A DNA stretch of 8,818 nucleotides, taken from Sulfurimonas sp. GTDB lineage: Bacteria; Campylobacterota; Campylobacteria; Campylobacterales; Sulfurimonadaceae. The translations under genes and the position numbers were made by a program. Positions 1 through 7,128 of the stretch are shown here, piece by piece. The stretch is from NCBI GenBank assembly GCA_021157485.1, contig JAGGWO010000135.1, positions 1 to 8,818 of the forward strand. Direction: 5' to 3'. Positions within the stretch are counted from its first letter, which is position 1, and each line of letters begins with the position of its first letter. Under the pieces are notes generated by a model that was given only the letters and a program-made list of their open reading frames with translations, had not been told where the DNA came from and made no database searches.

Positions 1-72
1 GATAAGCAGACCGCTGAGTATAGGCTTCATCATACTATCTTGTTTTAAATCTTTTATAAGTGTAAAACGCAT
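1..72 (-). CDS. Start of a probable membrane protein (partial, runs off the left edge)
   Basis: Only the first 24 codons are inside the window, so no family can be assigned. The product begins MRFTLIKDLKQDSMM, a short charged leader, and then turns hydrophobic (KPILSGLLI). This looks like a cytoplasmic N-terminus entering a first membrane segment. The ATG shares one base with the stop of the FMN-binding protein upstream (TAATG). An AAAGGA Shine-Dalgarno sequence lies six bases before it (79-84 on the minus strand), so translational coupling is likely. Two further ATGs at codons 14-15 are possible alternative starts but lack this support. Its position after a secreted flavoprotein suggests an inner-membrane partner in electron transfer, which is inference only. 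Confidence 0.6.
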   Translation of the reverse strand, partial: MRFTLIKDLKQDSMMKPILSGLLI

Positions 73-596
73 TACTTATCCTTTAAAACTTCATTATAAA
101 ACGCAAACGCAACTCTTGAGCCATCTGTTATGCTTCTCGCACTTAGAGTGGCTCCTGTAATAGTTGGAATCTCTCTTGAGACTCTTAGCATTTTATTTGT
201 AGATACGTTTTCAAACTGAGAGTTCCATTTGTCTGATGGTAAATATTCTAAAGGCTCATTAAAAGCAATAATCTCTATACTGTTTAAGATAGAATCTTTT
301 GATATAAAGTATAAAACAACAGCGTTTTTAGAACGTACTTTTTTATTTATTAGAATGCCATATCCAAGAAGTTGCGACTCCTTAGTGGCTTTAAATACTC
401 TAAATATTTTACTATCTAGTTTTGTACTTGAGTTCTTTTGAATATTTAATGCTTGAGCTTTTGATAACAACATATTTTTTTTAACTATTACTGCATCACT
501 TCCATAGTTCTGCTTCATCGCATCAACTGGAGAGATGAGTACTTTTGCACTCAAAGAGAGTACAAAAAGTGACAATATTAGTAATGAGTATTTCAT
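72..596 (-). CDS. Secreted FMN-binding-domain protein, probably covalently flavinylated
   Basis: This 174-residue protein starts with a Sec-type signal peptide (hydrophobic residues 4-16, likely cleavage near SLSA/K at 17-18). It has no lipobox cysteine, so a soluble periplasmic product is expected. The C-terminal part resembles the FMN-binding domain of the NqrC/RnfG type. The key motif is TGATLS at residues 147-152, which matches the pattern in which ApbE links FMN to the threonine hydroxyl, making Thr150 the candidate site. No NADH-binding or iron-sulfur motif is visible, so it is probably an electron shuttle rather than a complete enzyme. It lies 24 bases after the porin gene with AAGG ahead of its ATG, and overlaps the next gene by one base. 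No apbE is in the window. The domain call is fairly secure; the donor and acceptor are unknown. Confidence 0.8.
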   Translation of the reverse strand: MKYSLLILSLFVLSLSAKVLISPVDAMKQNYGSDAVIVKKNMLLSKAQALNIQKNSSTKLDSKIFRVFKATKESQLLGYGILINKKVRSKNAVVLYFISKDSILNSIEIIAFNEPLEYLPSDKWNSQFENVSTNKMLRVSREIPTITGATLSARSITDGSRVAFAFYNEVLKDK

Positions 597-620
597 AACT
601 TTAACCTTTTATATTTTTGC

Positions 621-1823
621 TTAGAATATAAAGCCCATAGATAGACTTGCTATTGCTTTATCAGCTGCACCATCTTGCGTTTGCATTGCATAGTCGGCTT
701 TTAAAACAACTTGCTCGTGCGGAAAGTAGTTCACACCAACTGTTGTTGTATCTATAGATGCCACAGAGGTACCTCCTGCTATCTCATCTTGTGCCCCAAC
801 GCTTTCATACTGAACAAACAGAGGTAGTCTATTTTTAGATGTAGTGAATGATAGTAAGTCATAACCAACATTTACGTAACCACCTTTTGCTTCTTTAACT
901 TGACCAGTAGTTGCACCAGAGCGACTTGTTTGCGTTAAAACACCATAAATTCTTAGAGCGTCTAGATTATAATCAACGTGCGTATCAATCATAGTCAAGT
1001 CTGAATCACTATAAACAGATGCACCTACAAGTAGTCCATTAACACCAGTGTAGTCAACTCTTGCTACAACTCCAAGTTTAGGATCTCTATTTTTAAATGA
1101 GCCACCGCGACCATTTCTAATCCATTTATCACCGTTGTCTTCCGGTTTTAAAGCAGTGAATCCACCAACTTTATATGAAATGTCATCTGCAATATCACCA
1201 TATACCATCAAACCACTTTCATGCCATGTAGATGGAATCAGATTTTTTGCAGTGCTAGGTCTCTGAACAGTAGTAAATAGTGTAGGTTCATGTTTTTCGT
1301 TTATAAGACCCATAGGTATTAACATATTACCCACTCTTACATTTGCATTTTCGTTTAGTAAAAAGTCAAGATACATAAACTCAACTATAACTTCTCCACC
1401 TTCATCTGGTGTAACGCCACCATGTTCAAACTCTATTTCAACATTTAAAATAATATTGTCATTAAATTTGTAACCAATATACGGAACAAATCTATATATA
1501 TCTATAACTGAAGAGTCTGCACCGCCATCTACCGAAGTATTGGCATAAAACATCTCCCCATAACCCCCTATACTAAGTGGAGACTTCGAGTAGTAAACTT
1601 TAGAAGCAGCACTTCCTAAACCACTATGAGACTTTGTTGTATCAACTGTTGTATAGTTAAAACCAGTTTTTAAGTCACTTGTTTCATCTATAAGAGTCTG
1701 TGTAATCTCACGTAACTCTTTTACCTCTTGTTTAAGAGCCTCAATATCTGTTGTTTCATTTGCATATGCCGCACTAGATAAAATCATTGCTGTTGCAATT
1801 CCTAATTTAATTGTGTTTTTCAT
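621..1823 (-). CDS. Outer-membrane porin, OprO/OprP-like, with N-terminal coiled coil
   Basis: The 400-residue product has a clear signal peptide with cleavage expected after AYA at residue 21. A heptad-rich helical stretch (about 24-50, DIEALKQEVKELREITQTL) then precedes the barrel, as in trimeric porins with periplasmic coiled coils. From about residue 82 the sequence alternates glycine, aromatic and charged residues in barrel style and ends SLSMGFIF, with the terminal Phe expected of BAM substrates. Segments such as ILNVEIEFEHGG (125-136) and VRVGNMLIPMG (162-172) resemble the phosphate-selective porin O/P family. Substrate cannot be read from sequence, so phosphate should not be assumed. 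The start is set by AAGGG seven bases upstream. Two Fur-like sites and a candidate promoter lie in its upstream region, suggesting iron-dependent expression. It is first in a run with the FMN-binding protein. Confidence 0.82.
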   Translation of the reverse strand: MKNTIKLGIATAMILSSAAYANETTDIEALKQEVKELREITQTLIDETSDLKTGFNYTTVDTTKSHSGLGSAASKVYYSKSPLSIGGYGEMFYANTSVDGGADSSVIDIYRFVPYIGYKFNDNIILNVEIEFEHGGVTPDEGGEVIVEFMYLDFLLNENANVRVGNMLIPMGLINEKHEPTLFTTVQRPSTAKNLIPSTWHESGLMVYGDIADDISYKVGGFTALKPEDNGDKWIRNGRGGSFKNRDPKLGVVARVDYTGVNGLLVGASVYSDSDLTMIDTHVDYNLDALRIYGVLTQTSRSGATTGQVKEAKGGYVNVGYDLLSFTTSKNRLPLFVQYESVGAQDEIAGGTSVASIDTTTVGVNYFPHEQVVLKADYAMQTQDGAADKAIASLSMGFIF

Positions 1824-1842
1824 TTTATATCCCTTTTTTAGT

Positions 1843-1861
1843 AATAATGATAATGAAAAGA
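1843..1861 (+). promoter_or_regulatory. fur box: Candidate Fur box in the porin leader
   Basis: The stretch AATAATGATAATGAAAAGA matches 13 of 19 positions of the classical consensus GATAATGATAATCATTATC, including an unbroken 11-base run. It lies between the candidate porin promoter and the porin start codon, so bound repressor would sit just downstream of the transcription start. It carries the same 12-mer (TAATGATAATGA) as the site at 1923-1941, in opposite orientation. The match was counted by eye against the E. coli consensus; Campylobacterota Fur sites can differ. Confidence 0.45.
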
Positions 1862-1896
1862 GTTATCAAAATCATTTAATATTCGAAGTGTACATT

Positions 1897-1925
1897 AAAA
1901 AATATTATATGTCAATCGTTTTAGT
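1897..1925 (-). promoter_or_regulatory. Candidate promoter of the porin operon
   Basis: On the minus strand a perfect TTGACA (1920-1925) is followed after 17 bases by TACACT (1897-1902, four of six to TATAAT). A TATAAT directly after the TTGACA (1913-1918) is an alternative -10, since Campylobacterota sigma-70 promoters often lack a -35. Either gives a leader of roughly 65-85 bases containing the Fur-like site at 1843-1861. Confidence 0.45.
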
Positions 1926-1941
1926 AATCATTATCATTAAA
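1923..1941 (-). promoter_or_regulatory. fur box: Candidate Fur box between the divergent promoters
   Basis: Read on the minus strand, TTTAATGATAATGATTACT matches 14 of 19 positions of the classical Fur consensus. It overlaps the candidate -35 element of the porin promoter (1920-1925). It also lies about 25 bases before the candidate -10 of the plus-strand operon, so it could act on either or both. Occupancy and the identity of the regulator are inferred; other AT-rich operators are possible. Confidence 0.5.
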
Positions 1942-1966
1942 ATTATGTCTTAGTCTTGAAATTGGA

Positions 1967-1972
1967 TATAAT
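1967..1972 (+). promoter_or_regulatory. Candidate -10 element of the plus-strand five-gene operon
   Basis: A perfect TATAAT lies 38 bases before the ATG at 2011. No convincing -35 is found 16-18 bases upstream, which is usual for this phylum. Transcription would begin near 1979. It is the only clear promoter-like element before the five packed genes, so it probably drives all of them. Confidence 0.45.
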
Positions 1973-2010
1973 AAGAGATTAAATAATTCAAATAAAATAA
2001 TAGAGAGTAT

Positions 2011-2730
2011 ATGAGAGAAATTTTTGAGAGAGTGGAAGATAATAGTAGTACTTTTTATGAAGTAGATATGGATGCAAGTGAATTGAAAGAGGGAAATCCT
2101 TGGCTTTTTAGTGTTTTTTTAAAGTTTGATTCTTCTGATGAAACAAGAGATGGTTTTGAAGAGTTTTTGGAGACTAAAGAGTCTTTAATTATTGCATTAG
2201 AGTCTGAGGGCAGAGTTCATTATGTAGGTTCTAGATTTGTTGATGGCTGGAATGAGTTCTATTTTTATGCCAGTGACTCTAAAGAGCTAAACTCTATGTC
2301 AACGGCTATACTCAAAGAGAGTGGTTACGTGTATGAGAGTAATGTTGTAAAAGATAAAAAATGGAACCTATATGAAACGCAGCTTTTTCCAACAGAATTA
2401 GAGCAGCATAATATCCAGAGTGCTAAAATAGTTTTTCTGCTAGAAGAAGAGGGCGATGATTTAAGTTTCCCTAGAGATGTTGAGCATTATGTGTCGTTTG
2501 AAACGCCAACGCAGAAAAATAGATTTATAAATACTCTTGTTCTTGATGGGTTCACTTTAAAAGATGAGCTTAGCAGTGAAGATTTTGAGTATGGTGTGGC
2601 TCTTGTAAAAGAACATGCTGTAACTTACGAAGAAGCTACGAAAGTTATTGCTGAACTATTTGAATTTGTAAAAAAAGAGGGCGGTTACTATGAAGGTTGG
2701 AGCACAACCTTGATAAATAGTGACGACTAG
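2011..2730 (+). CDS. DUF695 and RraB-like two-domain protein
   Basis: This 239-residue acidic soluble protein has no signal peptide or membrane segment. Residues about 5-125 resemble DUF695 (NPWLFSVFLKF at 29-39, then WNEFYFYASDS at 80-90). Residues about 133-235 resemble RraB, the COG3076 inhibitor of RNase E: the segment starts near FPRDVEHYVSF and ends with the characteristic YYEGWST (226-232, compare YDGWGT in RraB). Both assignments come from remembered family patterns and are moderately strong. The function in this organism is unknown, because known Campylobacterota such as Helicobacter and Campylobacter rely on RNase J and RNase Y rather than RNase E. The start is supported by AGAGAG a few bases upstream, a weak Shine-Dalgarno. 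It is the first gene of the operon, six bases before the transporter-acyltransferase gene. Confidence 0.7.
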   Translation: MREIFERVEDNSSTFYEVDMDASELKEGNPWLFSVFLKFDSSDETRDGFEEFLETKESLIIALESEGRVHYVGSRFVDGWNEFYFYASDSKELNSMSTAILKESGYVYESNVVKDKKWNLYETQLFPTELEQHNIQSAKIVFLLEEEGDDLSFPRDVEHYVSFETPTQKNRFINTLVLDGFTLKDELSSEDFEYGVALVKEHAVTYEEATKVIAELFEFVKKEGGYYEGWSTTLINSDD

Positions 2731-2736
2731 ATAAAT

Positions 2737-4569
2737 ATGCGAAAACTATTTGCGATTGCGGGAGTAATTAACTATCTTTTCGTGATCTTTTTAAATGCTT
2801 TTACTGATTTAGGTCATAAAATCATAATACAAAACACAATTTTTAAGATTTATGATGGTCATACGCAGATAGTTTTGACAGCTATTGTAAACGCACTGGT
2901 TTTACTCCCTTTTATTATGATGTTTTCACCTTCTGGTTTTTTAGCAGATAGGTTTCCTAAAAATATCATCATGAAACATTCGGCTGCTTTAGCCGTATTT
3001 ATTACACTTGGAATTACATACTCATACTACTATGGTCATTTTTACAGTGCGTTTGGTATGACATTTTTACTGGCACTTCAGAGTGCAATATATGGACCTG
3101 CAAAATATGGTTACATAAAAGAGTTAGTTGGTATAAAGTTTATAACTACTGGAAATGGAGCGGTTCAGGCTGTTACAACAGTGGCTATTTTGGGTGGAAT
3201 TATTTTCTATACAGTTCTTTTTGAAGGAATGTATAGCGATGATTTAACAACTAAAGAAGATATTTTAAAAGCTATCGCACCAATAGGTTGGCTTTTAGTA
3301 ATAAGTTCTATCATCGAGTGGTTTTTAGCTTCAAAACTTCCAAATAAAATGAGAAGAGAGAGCAAAAAAGATTTTAAGTTAAAAAAATACCTTAATGGTA
3401 CTTATCTCTTTAAAAATCTAAAAATTATAAAAAGAAAAAAAGAGATTGTCGAGGCTATAGTTGCACTAAGTCTTTTTTGGTCTATCTCTCAAGTAGTGTT
3501 GGCAATTTTTGGAGAGTATGCAAAGAGTGAACTTGGAGTTACAAATACTATATTTGTTCAAGGTGTAATGGCTTTGGCTGGAGTAGGTATAGTTGCAGGC
3601 TCTTTAATGGCTGCATCATTCTCTAAATACTATATCAACACTGGTTTAGTTGCCATTGGCTCAGTAGGTATAACTATTATTGTCTTTTTAGTACCTTTTA
3701 TATCATCAATGGGAATTATGGCTTTTATGTTTATGCTTTTTGGTATATTTTCCGGACTTTTAATGGTGCCATTAAACGCACATATACAATTCCTCTCACC
3801 AAATGTTCATTTAGGCACCATATTGGCAGGTAGTAATTTTATACAAAATATATTTATGTTCAGCTTTTTAGTTTTAACAACTCTTTTTGCATATTTTGGG
3901 ATGAACGCAGAGCTTCTTTTTTATCTTATGTCTTTTGTAGGTCTATATCTTACTGTGATGGTTGCAAAAAGATATTTGGTTATGACTTTTTTCTCTACAA
4001 TGGAGATGATTTCAAGAACTCGCCATAGATACAGTTATGAAGGTTTAGAAAATATTCCTAAAAATCAAGCAGTTCTATTTTTAGGTAATCATGTGAGCTG
4101 GTTGGATTGGATAATCTTACAACTTCCAATGAAAAGACAAATAAACTTTTTGATGGATAAAGATATTTATAACTGGCCTATATTTAATTCTGTATTTAAA
4201 AAGGGAGAGGCTATCCCTATATCTCCAAAAGCTTCAAAAGATGCATTTAAAGAGGCGCATAAACGGCTCGTAAATGGTAAAATGGTGGCTCTATATCCAG
4301 AAGGTGAGATAACTACAGATGGAGAACTTGGCAGGTTTTACAGAGGCTATGAGTTGATTCCTCAAAATTATGATGGAGTTATTGTTCCCTTTTATATTGA
4401 TGGTCTCTTTGGCAGTATGTTTTCAAAACATAGGCCTAAGAAGAAAAAAAGCTTCTTTAAAAGACGCAATGTTAAGGTTTATTTTGACAAGCCAATACCA
4501 AAAGATACAAAAGCTGATGAACTTCGAGATATAATACAAAAACTAAAGGACAAATATGAAACTAAATAA
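2737..4569 (+). CDS. LplT-like lysophospholipid transporter fused to PlsC-type acyltransferase
   Basis: A 610-residue inner-membrane fusion. Residues 1 to about 415 form a major facilitator domain with about 12 hydrophobic segments. An LplT-like opening (NYLFVIFLNAFTDLGHK, 12-28) and an MFS motif-A-like loop (GFLADRFPKN, 67-76) are visible. Residues about 425-605 are a PlsC acyltransferase: the catalytic HX4D motif is H452-V-S-W-L-D457, the acceptor-phosphate motif is YPEGE at 520-524, and VPFYIDG at 549-555 is the last conserved block. In E. coli the LplT flippase and the Aas acyltransferase are separate, and Aas adds an acyl-ACP synthetase. That adenylation domain is absent here, the next gene starting within the last codons, so acyl-ACP or another activated donor must come from elsewhere. 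Expected role: import lysophospholipid and re-acylate it on the cytoplasmic face. The start follows the previous stop by six bases with a poor Shine-Dalgarno, suggesting translational coupling. The two-domain call is firm; substrate is inferred. Confidence 0.85.
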   Translation: MRKLFAIAGVINYLFVIFLNAFTDLGHKIIIQNTIFKIYDGHTQIVLTAIVNALVLLPFIMMFSPSGFLADRFPKNIIMKHSAALAVFITLGITYSYYYGHFYSAFGMTFLLALQSAIYGPAKYGYIKELVGIKFITTGNGAVQAVTTVAILGGIIFYTVLFEGMYSDDLTTKEDILKAIAPIGWLLVISSIIEWFLASKLPNKMRRESKKDFKLKKYLNGTYLFKNLKIIKRKKEIVEAIVALSLFWSISQVVLAIFGEYAKSELGVTNTIFVQGVMALAGVGIVAGSLMAASFSKYYINTGLVAIGSVGITIIVFLVPFISSMGIMAFMFMLFGIFSGLLMVPLNAHIQFLSPNVHLGTILAGSNFIQNIFMFSFLVLTTLFAYFGMNAELLFYLMSFVGLYLTVMVAKRYLVMTFFSTMEMISRTRHRYSYEGLENIPKNQAVLFLGNHVSWLDWIILQLPMKRQINFLMDKDIYNWPIFNSVFKKGEAIPISPKASKDAFKEAHKRLVNGKMVALYPEGEITTDGELGRFYRGYELIPQNYDGVIVPFYIDGLFGSMFSKHRPKKKKSFFKRRNVKVYFDKPIPKDTKADELRDIIQKLKDKYETK

Positions 4570-4927
4570 ACCAAAACATTCACTTTTTCGTAACGGTGGT
4601 TACGCACTTGAGGGTTTTATAGATATAGTTAAAAATGAGACATCATTTAAGTGGCAACTTCTCATGCTCTTTTCTATGGGAATTGTTGCATGGAATCTCC
4701 CTATTAGTTTTTCTCACGCAAGCATACTTTTTTTATCTCTGTTTATTCCTGTTCTAGCAGAGGTGGCAAATAGTGCGATTGAGAGAGTTGTTGATTTAGT
4801 TACTCAGGATTATCATATTTTAGCAAAACAGGCAAAAGATGTTGGTGCGACCATGGTTCTTCTGAGCCTTATCTTGACTTCACTTATTTGGATAAGTGTT
4901 TTACTTGTAGCGTTTAAATTAGTATAG
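4556..4927 (+). CDS. dgkA: Diacylglycerol kinase, small integral-membrane type
   Basis: The 123-residue protein phosphorylates diacylglycerol to phosphatidic acid with ATP in the inner membrane as a trimer. It has an amphipathic N-terminus and three membrane segments (about 32-50, 54-72 and 97-122). The family signature EVANSAIERVVDLV (69-82) and AKDVGAT (93-99) are present. The active-site residues Glu28, Glu69, Asn72, Glu76, Lys94 and Asp95 fall at the same numbers as in E. coli DgkA, so it looks intact. Its ATG lies inside the acyltransferase gene (14-base overlap) with AAAGGA five bases upstream, so coupled translation is likely. In E. coli the enzyme recycles diacylglycerol left by phosphoglycerol transfer to periplasmic glucans. 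Here its placement between two phospholipid-remodelling genes suggests salvage of diacylglycerol. Confidence 0.95.
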   Translation: MKLNKPKHSLFRNGGYALEGFIDIVKNETSFKWQLLMLFSMGIVAWNLPISFSHASILFLSLFIPVLAEVANSAIERVVDLVTQDYHILAKQAKDVGATMVLLSLILTSLIWISVLLVAFKLV

Positions 4928-4935
4928 GAAACCCT

Positions 4936-7128
4936 ATGAAATTAGTTGTTATTTTTGCTCTTTTAATAACTTCGCTTTATGCCAATGATAGACCAAAGAT
5001 AGCTTTAGTCCTTAGTGGTGGTGGTGCTCGTGGTGGTGCTCATGTTGGAGTACTAAAAGTTTTAGAGAAGAATAGAGTTCCTATTGATATGATTGTTGGT
5101 ACAAGTATGGGTTCATTTGTTGGTGGACTTTATGTTAGCGGTAAAACACCACAAGAGATAGAAGAGATGCTTACTACTACTGATTGGACGAAGTATATAA
5201 AAACTGATTTTGACCGCCAAGATACTCCTATGAGAAAAAAAGATATTGATTATACATATCAAGGAAGACTTGGATTAGGTGTAAACGCAGATAATGAGCT
5301 AGTTATTCCTACTGGAGTTTTAAAACGCCAACCAATGCTTTTAAAATTTATGGAACTAACTGCAAATGCGCAAGATATTGAAGACTTTGATAATTTGGCT
5401 ATTCCATTTAGAGCAGTTGCAACAGATATTAAAAATGGAGACCAAGTTATTCTAAAATCTGGTTCTTTAGCTAAAGCAATATATGCGTCAAGCTCAATTC
5501 CTGGAGGGTTTCAGCCTATTAATATAGATGGAATTGATTTAGTTGATGGTGGCGTTAGTGATAATTTTCCAATTCAAGTCGCGAGAGATATGGGGGCAGA
5601 TATTATTATTGCGGTTGATGTTAGTGAAAATTTTGATGAAGACTTGGATGTAAACTCATACTTCGTAGTTATGGGACAACTTGTAAATATTTTGATGAGA
5701 AAAAATGCTAACGAATCTATAGCTACATTGACAGATAAAGATATATTACTCACTCCTGATTTAAATGGATTTAGTGGCTTGGATGCTGATAAATACTCCC
5801 AAATAATTCAAAAAGGTGTAGAAGAAGCTATAAAGAGTGAAGATAAATTACAAAAACTCTCTCTAAGCGATGAAGAGTATAAAAAGTACCAATCGAAATA
5901 TAGATATAAACATACTTATATTAAACCTGTAATTGATGAAATAAAGATAATAAATCCAACCTACCTCTCAGATGAGTCTATAAAAAGACGAATCCATCAG
6001 CAAGTTGGCTCAAAACTAGACGAGAAAGCATTAAGAGCAGATCTGTTGCATCTTTACCATATGATGATTTTTGATAGTGTTGATTATAAGGTTGTAGAAA
6101 CAGATGGTAAGAATGTACTTGTTATAGAGACAACTCCGAGTTGGGATAATCATGGAGAAGTGCGTTTTGCTCTGGGTGTAGAAGATGATTTTGATGGGCA
6201 CTCAGCTTATTCTCTTAAAATTGGTTATACAATGTATGGTTTAAACGAGCTTGGTGGTGAGTGGAAGAGTGATTTTGAGATAGGAAGATATGCAAGAGCA
6301 TATACAGAGTTCTTTCAACCCTTAGATACTATGCAGAGGTATTATATAAAGCCATCTATAGAGTATGAGTCAGTTACAGATGTTTTTGAAACTGATGCAA
6401 TAGGAAATCAAGAATTGTCTTCAAGTAGAAAAGGTGGTACTTTTGCCTTTGGAGCTCATGTTACAACTGATTATGAGTTTGAAATTGGAGCCTCTATATT
6501 TTATGATGAAGTTCAGATTGATGTAGAAAGTAGTTTGTCTGGAAAATATGACGCTATGCCTATATATGCTCTAATAAAAGTTGACAATCTAGATAATGTA
6601 AACTTTCCAAAAGTTGGTTTGAAATCTGAGCTAAAATGGACAAAAGAGATGCGTTCATGGGGTAGTGATTATGATTATGAACAGATAGCATTTGACATAG
6701 AAAAACCTCTTAGATTTTACTCCAATAATATTACAGCGTATTTCAAATATGGAACTACATATAAAATGAATGATGCTGATGTTAATAGATTAGCTGGAAC
6801 ATTTACTCTTGGAGGGCTCTTTAATCTTTCCGGATATGCTCCATATTCCTTTCTTGGTGACAATATGGCACTGGGTGTTATCAAATACACTTATGAGATA
6901 AAAGATGGTGGTTTTTTTGGTACTTTAAACGCACCTCTTTATGCAGGTTTTTCTTTAGAGGGTGGACAGACTTGGAATAATAGTGAAGAGATAGACTTTA
7001 ATACTCTGCATAAATCAGGAACTATATATGTAGCAGCAGATACTTTCTTGGGACCATTTTATTTAGCATATGGTGTCACAGATGATGGAGAACAGAGTAC
7101 TTATCTATATTTAGGAGAAAAGTTTTAA
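4936..7128 (+). CDS. PlpD-like patatin phospholipase with POTRA and outer-membrane barrel (type Vd)
   Basis: The 730-residue product has the PlpD/FplA architecture and full length. A signal peptide (cleavage near YAN at 15-17) precedes a patatin domain (about 20-305). This domain has the oxyanion loop GGGARGG (28-34), nucleophile elbow GTSMG (55-59, Ser57), and catalytic Asp204 in DGG (204-206), so the Ser-Asp dyad is intact. One POTRA-like domain follows (about 330-400, IDEIKIINPTYLSDESIKRR), then an Omp85-type barrel ending YLYLGEKF. The usual VRGY of Omp85 loop 6 appears as NLSGY (630-634), which I recall as common in patatin-type members. Relatives act as phospholipase A1; work on Pseudomonas PlpD places the patatin domain in the periplasm, while older models have it secreted. 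The gene follows dgkA by eight bases with TAGGAA overlapping the dgkA stop. It overlaps the next ATG by one base. It would supply lysophospholipid for the upstream fusion protein. Confidence 0.92.
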   Translation: MKLVVIFALLITSLYANDRPKIALVLSGGGARGGAHVGVLKVLEKNRVPIDMIVGTSMGSFVGGLYVSGKTPQEIEEMLTTTDWTKYIKTDFDRQDTPMRKKDIDYTYQGRLGLGVNADNELVIPTGVLKRQPMLLKFMELTANAQDIEDFDNLAIPFRAVATDIKNGDQVILKSGSLAKAIYASSSIPGGFQPINIDGIDLVDGGVSDNFPIQVARDMGADIIIAVDVSENFDEDLDVNSYFVVMGQLVNILMRKNANESIATLTDKDILLTPDLNGFSGLDADKYSQIIQKGVEEAIKSEDKLQKLSLSDEEYKKYQSKYRYKHTYIKPVIDEIKIINPTYLSDESIKRRIHQQVGSKLDEKALRADLLHLYHMMIFDSVDYKVVETDGKNVLVIETTPSWDNHGEVRFALGVEDDFDGHSAYSLKIGYTMYGLNELGGEWKSDFEIGRYARAYTEFFQPLDTMQRYYIKPSIEYESVTDVFETDAIGNQELSSSRKGGTFAFGAHVTTDYEFEIGASIFYDEVQIDVESSLSGKYDAMPIYALIKVDNLDNVNFPKVGLKSELKWTKEMRSWGSDYDYEQIAFDIEKPLRFYSNNITAYFKYGTTYKMNDADVNRLAGTFTLGGLFNLSGYAPYSFLGDNMALGVIKYTYEIKDGGFFGTLNAPLYAGFSLEGGQTWNNSEEIDFNTLHKSGTIYVAADTFLGPFYLAYGVTDDGEQSTYLYLGEKF

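Noticed and set aside
229..441. Plus-strand open frame of 70 codons inside the FMN-binding-protein gene
   Set aside because: It lies wholly antisense to a well-supported gene, has no convincing ribosome-binding site and resembles no family I know.
621..1823. Specific naming of the porin as phosphate-selective (oprP)
   Set aside because: Only general similarity to the O/P porin family is visible, no lysine-ladder assignment can be made by eye, and the Fur-like sites argue for another substrate.
1845..1939. 12-base inverted repeats as ends of a miniature mobile element
   Set aside because: The 71 bases between them look like promoter DNA, no target-site duplication is visible, and the core matches a Fur box better than a transposon end.
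4570..4935. Missing Aas synthetase domain explained by a frameshift at the end of the acyltransferase gene
   Set aside because: The following DNA encodes a complete DgkA with all catalytic residues and its own Shine-Dalgarno, so there is no remnant of an AMP-binding domain.
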